Assembly (NCBI GenBank): GCA_945869465.1
Contig: CAMBPB010000004.1
Location: 23,473-87,472 of the forward strand
Length of the DNA stretch: 64,000 nt
Origin: Prosthecobacter debontii
GTDB taxonomy: Bacteria; Verrucomicrobiota; Verrucomicrobiia; Verrucomicrobiales; Akkermansiaceae
Reading direction: 5' to 3'
Shown here: positions 61,801-64,000 of the stretch, one piece after another
Position numbering within the stretch: position 1 is the stretch's first letter
Layout: every line of letters starts with the position of its first letter
The notes under the pieces: model-generated
What the model was told of the DNA's origin: nothing
Databases searched by the model: none
What the model saw: the letters and a program-made list of their open reading frames with translations, nothing else
Translations under genes and position numbers: made by a program

Positions 61801-64000
61801 CCGGCAGCGTCGAGAACGGATCGAACAATTACATCGTCGCCCTCACGGCCGGTGGATACACCGACATCGACGTCCGCGGTGTCAGCACCATCGCCGACGG
61901 TTCCACCACAAACGTGCGGCTCGATGGCGACGGCACGAGCGGCAACATTGACCTCGGTGCTGCGACCACGACCGTCAACACCCTGCTGCAAAACAACGCG
62001 AGCTTTGCAGGCACGGTGGATACAGTCGGCAAGGCCCTCGTGACCAACGGCATCATGATCGGCAGCGGCAAAGAGGCGCTGACCATCGGTGTGGCAGTCG
62101 GCGACGGCAGCTTGACCACCGCCACGGTCGGCAATCTGGCCCTGATCAATAACAACGCCAGCAGGACACTCACCGTGAATGCACCGATCCTCGTGAACTC
62201 AACTTCCGGTTTGAGCACTGCGGGCAATGTGCTCTTGAATGGAGTGAACACATTCACCGGTAATACGGGCATCGGCAACGGCACGCTGGAAATCGGCGGG
62301 GCTGGGCAGTTGGGTGGAGGCAGCTATAGCAATGACATCTTGATCGGCACTGGTGGCACACTGAAATACAACAGCAGCGCGAACCAGACCTTCAGTGGTA
62401 ACCTCACCGGGGCAGGCGGCTTGGTGAAGGATGGCATTAGCAATCTGACCCTCACCGGCAACCCAAACAGTTACGCGGGAGGCACTATTGTGAACGGAGG
62501 AAAGCTGATTCTCAATACACCCAACGACTCGCAGGCGAACCAGGGGGCGCTGACGATCAACTCCGCTGGCACGGTTGAGATACTGGGCGGTAACCCGCTT
62601 TACAATGGCACCGCGCTGAATCGCACGATCACCATTAACGGTGGAACGCTGAGCAGGACGAGCGGCGGCGGGGGCAACCAAGACTACCGGGTGAAGTCCA
62701 TCGACATGACCGCGGGTCTCATCTCGTCAACGTCGGTTGGGTATATGGAGTTCTTCAATGACGCCTACGGTTCGAGTGTGCCCGTCAATACACATGCCAG
62801 CGCCAGCGAAGCGGTGATTTCCGCAAATTGGGCTGCTCGCAACAACGTAGGAACCACCACGTTCGTGTTCACGACGGAAGTCGGCACGACGGCATCCGGT
62901 GTGGATCTCCTCTTCAGCGGGAACTTGGCTGGCAACACTGTCTATAACGTGACCAAGGCGGGCGCTGGCGTCATGGCGATCTCGGCCAACTATCACACGA
63001 CCACCGTTTACGGCACAGGCACCTTTGCTGGTTACTCCGGCATCACCACCATCAACGGCGGCACGCTGCAACTGGGCAATGGCGGTGCGGCTGGCACGTT
63101 GAACCCACTTAGCACCATCGTGAATAATGGTAATTTGGCCTTCAATCGTGATGCCACGACCAACCTCACTCAAGGAACTCACTTCAACAGTGTCATCTCC
63201 GGCACGGGCGGCGTCTCGCAACTCGGCAGCGGCACCACGATTCTGAACGGCGCGAACACCTACGGCGGCGGCACCACGGTTGCTAACGGAACGCTCCTCG
63301 TCAACAACACCACGGGCTCCGGCACCGGCACCGGCTCGGTCACCGTGGACGGCGGCGCGACCCTCGGCGGCACCGGCACCATCGGTGGTTCGACCAGCAT
63401 CAGCGGCGACCACGCCCCGGGCCTCAGCGCGGGAGTCCAGTCGTTTTCCAACAGTCTGGCCTATCTCGCCGCTGCGAACCTCAAGTGGGAGCTCAATGAC
63501 GATGTTTCCACCGCCACCACCGGCGTCCGCGGCACGGACTTCGATGGCGTGGATGTCACCGGCGGCACCTTCGCCGTCACCAGCGGCGCCACGCTCGATC
63601 TTAGCTTCGGCGGCGCGGTGGACTTCCTGGACAGCTTCTGGGGCAGCAACCGCTCCTGGACGGTGGTCGATCTAACCAGTGGCGTCACCGGCACGGGTGG
63701 CACCAACCTCTTTAGCGTGGGGACGCTCACCGGCGGCAGCAATTACAGCGGCTCGCTCGGCACCTTCACCGTCACCCGGCCGACCGATGGCAACGGCAAG
63801 AACGACGTCCAGTTGAACTGGACCTCCGGTGTGGTGCTGAGTCCCTATCAAACCTGGGCGTCCGGCTTCAGCAGCCCCGCTCTATCCAATCAGGCTGCCG
63901 ATGCCGATCCCGACGAGGACGGTCTGGATAACGGCGTCGAATATGTGCTGGGCACTGATCCGCGCTTCACCAACCAGGGCGGCCCCACCGGCTCGGTGGT
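49893..64000 (+). CDS. giant autotransporter-associated beta-strand repeat surface protein, partial
   Basis: Open for 4,702 codons in one frame and still open at the right edge; the ORF track omits it because no stop is reached. I checked the frame at a dozen points and it holds. The start MKPKSVIRLVRNGSQSARLL is followed by LAISIATLLAPYSAQAAS, a signal peptide. More than 20 units of passenger-associated beta-strand repeat follow, with cores like NNTYTGTTTVNAGTLTITG preceded by LTKTGAGTMVLGG, implying a long right-handed beta-helix. Near the edge the repeats give way to YQTWASGF and DADPDEDGLDNGVEYVLGTD, the usual pre-C-terminal module of such proteins. The sorting or anchor signal lies outside the window. 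It is probably a cell-surface or secreted adhesin-like fibre. All listed ORFs in this region are shadows. Confidence 0.9.
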   Translation, partial: MKPKSVIRLVRNGSQSARLLAISIATLLAPYSAQAASATWNGTTDATWATGTNWSTTPVPGTGDTATFNNAGGTLDIIDLGTGVTINTISFETSSAAAYTIGSGGIGIQTLTLDNGGAITVNSAVAQQEIFNANIVLGTDGAASDFTITNNRVGALNAVPYLQFSGTFTGSAGSGLKTLTFDANGTSATNSISALGNISNGTSGTVKLVKQGAGIMTLGLNGGTMTYTGGTYLDAGTLQIVGSVNNLQAGSSLYIAGGTNLNSINQSGGNYSSIVQQWNGDFSFNDSAKSVGAGLQQMTFTGGTVDLGATGTDTVRTINALANTLTIGSIISNGTNTTTTGLTKTGAGTMVLGGNNTYTGTTTVNAGTLTITGGPAGGGAYAALGSGKLEISGAAGTINTSSVITIAGGNLQLTNTSTAEGSVNRLNNATAITSNGGTLTYNNTSGNTYAENIGNVTLNGGQFNTVLSTNMATGIQTLTLNSLTQNNRSTATFSAATTAPNATTNIIKVAGVTATPAGQIIGPWATTGTSATVQTDYAVYDASGNIVAANIAGSLDSTWTDSTKAYTSNFLGGGAANVLSATTHNMAALRNLPAFGNANTATTIAIPTGGNLNTFGLLNANQGLWTINQVTGSTGALSTPTGGGSIYINTGNGTSGGNGAITIGAPINDNGGAVSIVKTGTGNTVAVGQGVLTLSNVTSNFTGATVINGGSIVLNTAGALANGGLASSLGAASTSADNLVINGGFLQYGTATTAVSTNRLFSISAMGGTIDSSSGTAAATMNFIGTGAMGFASQTGPRTLTLQGSNVGVAASTSGSNTSQSTLALLIGDNSGATSLTKTGIGTWALTNSASTYTGPTTISQGILNVGTFAAVNTASSIGRGSVAGSAADLILNGGTLQYSNNTAATTNRLFGVGTSGGTLDSSAAGPNNTLSFTSTDLIGFNNQSGARTLTLAGTNVGANSMGLRLDDLGGLTNLTKSDKGTWAPANAGNTYTGITTINAGILSVGKLANGGVASSIGASTNAAANLVFNAGSSGAQTTIAALVNAIIPNTGSNAPILKYTGSGDSTDRLINFNLGGGNANRFAVLDASGSAAINFTNAGSPTFANADQLFTLVLSGSNANNNTFAGIIPNNGNKGVSVVKDGVGTWILSGNNTYSDAAGTVSTFGTTVNQGTLVLSGSPTAATALKTTVNAGGTLKLDYSTNNTSKLSDHATLGMLTLGGGTLNLSGGSHTEVVTNTTLSPGASSVIQSGGGSSILRMNAITRNPGAMLDFGAASIADTDNNNATSVGILGAYATVAGANWAKSVDAAAANTAITAYTSGYTDIDALGSTITNGSTTNVRLNSASGSGDITLGSTTTAINTLLQNTTTAATIDTTGKTLQTTGIMIGAGKESLTIGLSAGTGSLQAAASAGDLVLNNASNYSGTNSGKTLTVNVPVILNGASTLTTAGNVTLNGVNTYTGATFVNAGTLTISGTGNLNSGNYAGAITIAQGATLNYTSSANQTLSGGTSGFGNFIWNPSSSSAVLVTGARGATPAVLTIMSGIVSGVVGNLGTGPASDLILDGGILRTKDGGGGADQTSRLFTLGAGGGTIQIDDLSIQGTTTRPTEFTGTGAIAFTGSGARTLKFESAIMNVNKFSPALGDGSGGATSVIMGGTAGAYGVWALDGANTYTGTTTVNGGHLSIRKTQSVNGGVAYFTPANITVTPGAGVAGIAIGVGAGPTYFDSTAIATILDSSHLGASTTTTGLKGGAQFGLDTTAGDFTYTGTLADFTAGDSNVFNLAKHGVGTLTLTGNNTYTGTTTIYGSGIGHSTGTSILRAGSSTAFGQPTTANLVFDQGAFSLINKLQLFGNSVTVIGLNSPVANHRDGKGENYIESGSSDTSGTGTDILTINNTTTSTWNNGAASNTGKSIIQDGGARRLGITKSGAGTMELGGTNTYTGGTIINEGVLRLLNTQALGGAAGAAGTVSFGAGSTGTLRLNANNITIANLDTNATVGTPVVENGTAGNATLTVNNTANSTFAGVLQNGAAGTLLLTKTGAGTLTLSGDNTYTGATAVNGGKLVLSGNNTAATGDIAVNSGGIVQFNGNSSINGDASNVLNRDVTINAGGTAVFGASFGIGITDVQTALANRVVAASAGAIAADNYAGDNFDFAAAGLTNASLGAVGIVNYTGTLTPNGTTYRLGGGGGTLTYPTLITGSDLAITGASTGSVVLSNAGNTLGALTVSSGILDLNATTQTATTVTLAGGTLQNGTLTGTAYSGTGGTSTAILAGIGIVFTNTSGTTTLNASNTYDGGTNITGGTLKAVAAGSLGSGLVTISNGAALALASDGTGTGLGNSKLESINYGNDIALSGAAQTITVGQFTAGAGTLNAANKTLQLDSLDIGSQTLTVTNSNGFGLEFTGATTFSAAPTFSVTNPSLVLGNAPIVQGLTLSGVVSGGFGFTKTGTGTMVLTNAGNTFGTGGSTLTISNGLLSVTSDGALGDSGNIISLNLIGSGLQADGTFSTARRINTSAANGVIDVTQGNVLTLDTTALNNGTASTNALRKNGNGVFNINVDNTSSYTGVITVNAGAIRVSNAGALGAPGTNTTVSNAVGSAVQINGVNTAELFNLTGSGINSGGALENFSGTNALSGAITLGGAATIGSTSGTLTLSGGISGGQALTFSGAGGIAVTTTAIGAVSSITKIGSGTTTLSVASTGFILPFAVNAGTFKLDSAGKLGNASTTTVNPGAILTLDNTSTSTASRLGGSTRTLTLSGGTLNFTGNGTTEAIGALTPSAGLDVINLSGTGTLSFASLGTRAAGGVVSFSGSGPAVQFVAPTTVTDSLLMGGTMPLFYGNDFATSTGLANAPISAYAGYTTGDFGAQATSTAINFNPTGAQTNVTATKTINKLKLTGQGVTINSGQVLTLDAAAVINNGGGNITGGYLVTTSNAELVINNASDMSIASVIGSSSSNVSAALNKVGAGNLTLSALNNYTGITYVNQGTLTLGGGNNTLAVNKAMVLNNGSTLALGSNNQYLGSLTSTGLVEGSGGNITGTGTLTVNTGAATFAGNIGSDGGAFNFVKTGGTTSLTLVSANSTTGTVSVLGGRLSANGSASGPSGVFGLALKDGGTLAATTGITLNGSALIIDNTGTKDMADRVNNAASITLNSGMIGYYGRAQYNSTETLGDLTHGVTLNSGLNMLVANPGGTGVNSAQLTLASLTRNTGAIVNVAGDSQWNGGNNNLGQIGNAARVVVSGTQTGLTPINGVVPGAFNTYTVDQFHFVGYVPGLGFGPLGTAGFPANYTGTFAAALPTSNLNSVSGAVTANMTINSFNQGAITFTNGTTTGGSDLLTVDSGMMVITGTTPMGTAANRGRITSGTSQELFLIKRDGNNGSINPIHSVIVDNGNPVSLIVAVGKNDGNALLSLTAPNTYTGGTYVSSKNTGGLSLDATNPGVITVPYALASSGANGLIINNGSVVTMATNAGQIDPRNTVTLNGGATMTYVGNNTQANLVFNSNGGTVTPTIAVGNILTLTGNITSTPTNVAVVPTISGTTLDLNNSTSHNITVDGGATTASLFHAGNGATVTGLTISSIINSLTPASGGFTKLGTGVLSLTGANVFTGGLNINAGAVIAGNAAALGGSGNVVTLNNAALWLNGTNPNSGAIITAGATGGTIAMTADTSVDGNIVLNGALTVSLADPTLNNTDRTLNFNSAAGNRFGMSGAGSLVVSGNANNNFNATPKFLFMQQNAVTNTYTGGTTINSGGRIKMGAASAVGATNVVGLGNLGATNNTLTVNAGGALDLNNFDQTVGNFTGTGGQIVNTTGGTKTLTIGNGNTGGGTFAGIFATGTGQVTLNKVGTGTITLSGSSTSTGGTTVSNGTLALDFTTATTAAPVLASGGVLTLGGGTLDIRNGTAQVQTVASTTLTGGLSNVTQSSGSSILRMNVITPGVGVVNFGEDSIASTTTANNGGGILGAWATVGGTDWAVNSGSVENGSNNYIVALTAGGYTDIDVRGVSTIADGSTTNVRLDGDGTSGNIDLGAATTTVNTLLQNNASFAGTVDTVGKALVTNGIMIGSGKEALTIGVAVGDGSLTTATVGNLALINNNASRTLTVNAPILVNSTSGLSTAGNVLLNGVNTFTGNTGIGNGTLEIGGAGQLGGGSYSNDILIGTGGTLKYNSSANQTFSGNLTGAGGLVKDGISNLTLTGNPNSYAGGTIVNGGKLILNTPNDSQANQGALTINSAGTVEILGGNPLYNGTALNRTITINGGTLSRTSGGGGNQDYRVKSIDMTAGLISSTSVGYMEFFNDAYGSSVPVNTHASASEAVISANWAARNNVGTTTFVFTTEVGTTASGVDLLFSGNLAGNTVYNVTKAGAGVMAISANYHTTTVYGTGTFAGYSGITTINGGTLQLGNGGAAGTLNPLSTIVNNGNLAFNRDATTNLTQGTHFNSVISGTGGVSQLGSGTTILNGANTYGGGTTVANGTLLVNNTTGSGTGTGSVTVDGGATLGGTGTIGGSTSISGDHAPGLSAGVQSFSNSLAYLAAANLKWELNDDVSTATTGVRGTDFDGVDVTGGTFAVTSGATLDLSFGGAVDFLDSFWGSNRSWTVVDLTSGVTGTGGTNLFSVGTLTGGSNYSGSLGTFTVTRPTDGNGKNDVQLNWTSGVVLSPYQTWASGFSSPALSNQAADADPDEDGLDNGVEYVLGTDPRFTNQGGPTGSV
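51990..53000. repeat. tandem modules of about 420-460 bp in the giant gene
   Basis: Three successive modules start at about 51990 (NFTGATVINGGSIVLNTAG), 52448 (TYTGPTTISQGILNVGT) and 52864 (TYTGITTINAGILSVGK). The first two continue in parallel: a strand ending in LQY, then TNRLFSIS or TNRLFGVG, GGTIDSS or GGTLDSS, and RTLTLQGSN or RTLTLAGTN. The third diverges after about 130 bp. They are recent-looking internal duplications. A related module is near 54,570-54,780. Confidence 0.75.
53400..54420. repeat. duplicated block A, copy 1, in the giant gene
   Basis: Runs parallel to copy 2 at 61455-62402. Shared stretches in the same order are LTLGGGTL, SSILRMN, GILGAYATV (copy 2 GILGAWATV), GYTDID, STTNVRL, TLLQN, GIMIGAGKE (copy 2 GIMIGSGKE), TAGNVTLNGVNTYTG and SSANQT. 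The blocks are about 8 kb apart. Confidence 0.8.
61455..62402. repeat. duplicated block A, copy 2, in the giant gene
   Basis: Second copy of the block described for 53400-54420, diverged at DNA level but collinear over about 300 residues. The module order downstream (SSANQT then a Gly-rich turn) also matches. Confidence 0.8.

Noticed and set aside
50811-63413. Many minus-strand ORFs of 100-340 codons across the giant gene
   Set aside because: They are mirror frames of the Gly/Thr/Asn-rich repeats (giving Val/Pro-rich or Gly/Arg-rich nonsense) and carry no domain.

Overview
This window is GC-rich chromosomal DNA. Its gene content points to the phylum Verrucomicrobiota, probably near Verrucomicrobiaceae/Luteolibacter-type lineages. 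The pointers are a giant surface protein built of autotransporter-associated beta-strand repeats, a DUF1080 hydrolase, a Tat-exported dimethylformamidase-like enzyme, a REP-type tyrosine transposase, BamA and a Lol-type permease (a diderm cell), and many start codons with weak Shine-Dalgarno sequences. This assignment is inference from families seen by eye; no database search was run.

Layout. 0-9.3 kb: end of engB, tRNA-Gln(CUG), exported hydrolases, bamA and a histone-deacetylase-fold enzyme. 9.3-9.6 kb: two adjacent heptanucleotide repeat arrays and a strong terminator. 9.6-15.9 kb: housekeeping genes (mdh, a GNAT acetyltransferase, fusA, plsC) and a small two-gene operon with an FAD oxidoreductase. 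15.9-27.3 kb: carbohydrate region, with an alpha-galactosidase-like enzyme and MFS transporter, then an AraC regulator divergent from rhaA and a complete ABC sugar importer (ATPase, two permeases, lipoprotein binding protein), a decayed gene remnant and a rhomboid protease. 27.5-36.2 kb: envelope proteins, an A-type Fe-S carrier, trmO, a large lipoprotein, a DUF1080 hydrolase, a polyprenyl synthase and folA. 36.2-44.4 kb: GYF/RDD membrane protein, LolC/E-like permease, parB, a SET-domain methyltransferase, a beta-barrel protein, two coiled-coil membrane proteins, and an Rrf2 regulator whose start codon interlocks with that of cysE. 44.4-46.4 kb: decay zone with a RAYT transposase, a truncated lipoprotein start and a pseudogenised SPFH-domain gene. 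46.5-49.6 kb: type II glutamine synthetase, a PP2C phosphatase with a very small kinase-like partner, and a YlbF-family protein with a glycine/cysteine tail. 49.75 kb to the end: a candidate 14-codon leader peptide with a perfect Shine-Dalgarno, then one open reading frame of more than 4,700 codons that runs off the window.

How the parts fit. The rhamnose cassette imports and isomerises L-rhamnose, while the alpha-galactosidase/MFS pair handles galactosides; with the DUF1080 and esterase-like proteins this suits a polysaccharide degrader. Kinase and downstream aldolase genes for rhamnose are not in the window. No clear defence island, CRISPR array or prophage was seen. The most unusual material is the giant repeat protein with its upstream leader, the minimal kinase/phosphatase pair, the interlocked cysE/Rrf2 starts, a Lol permease without a canonical start codon, the SET and HDAC enzymes in one bacterial neighbourhood, and the pseudogene/REP zone.
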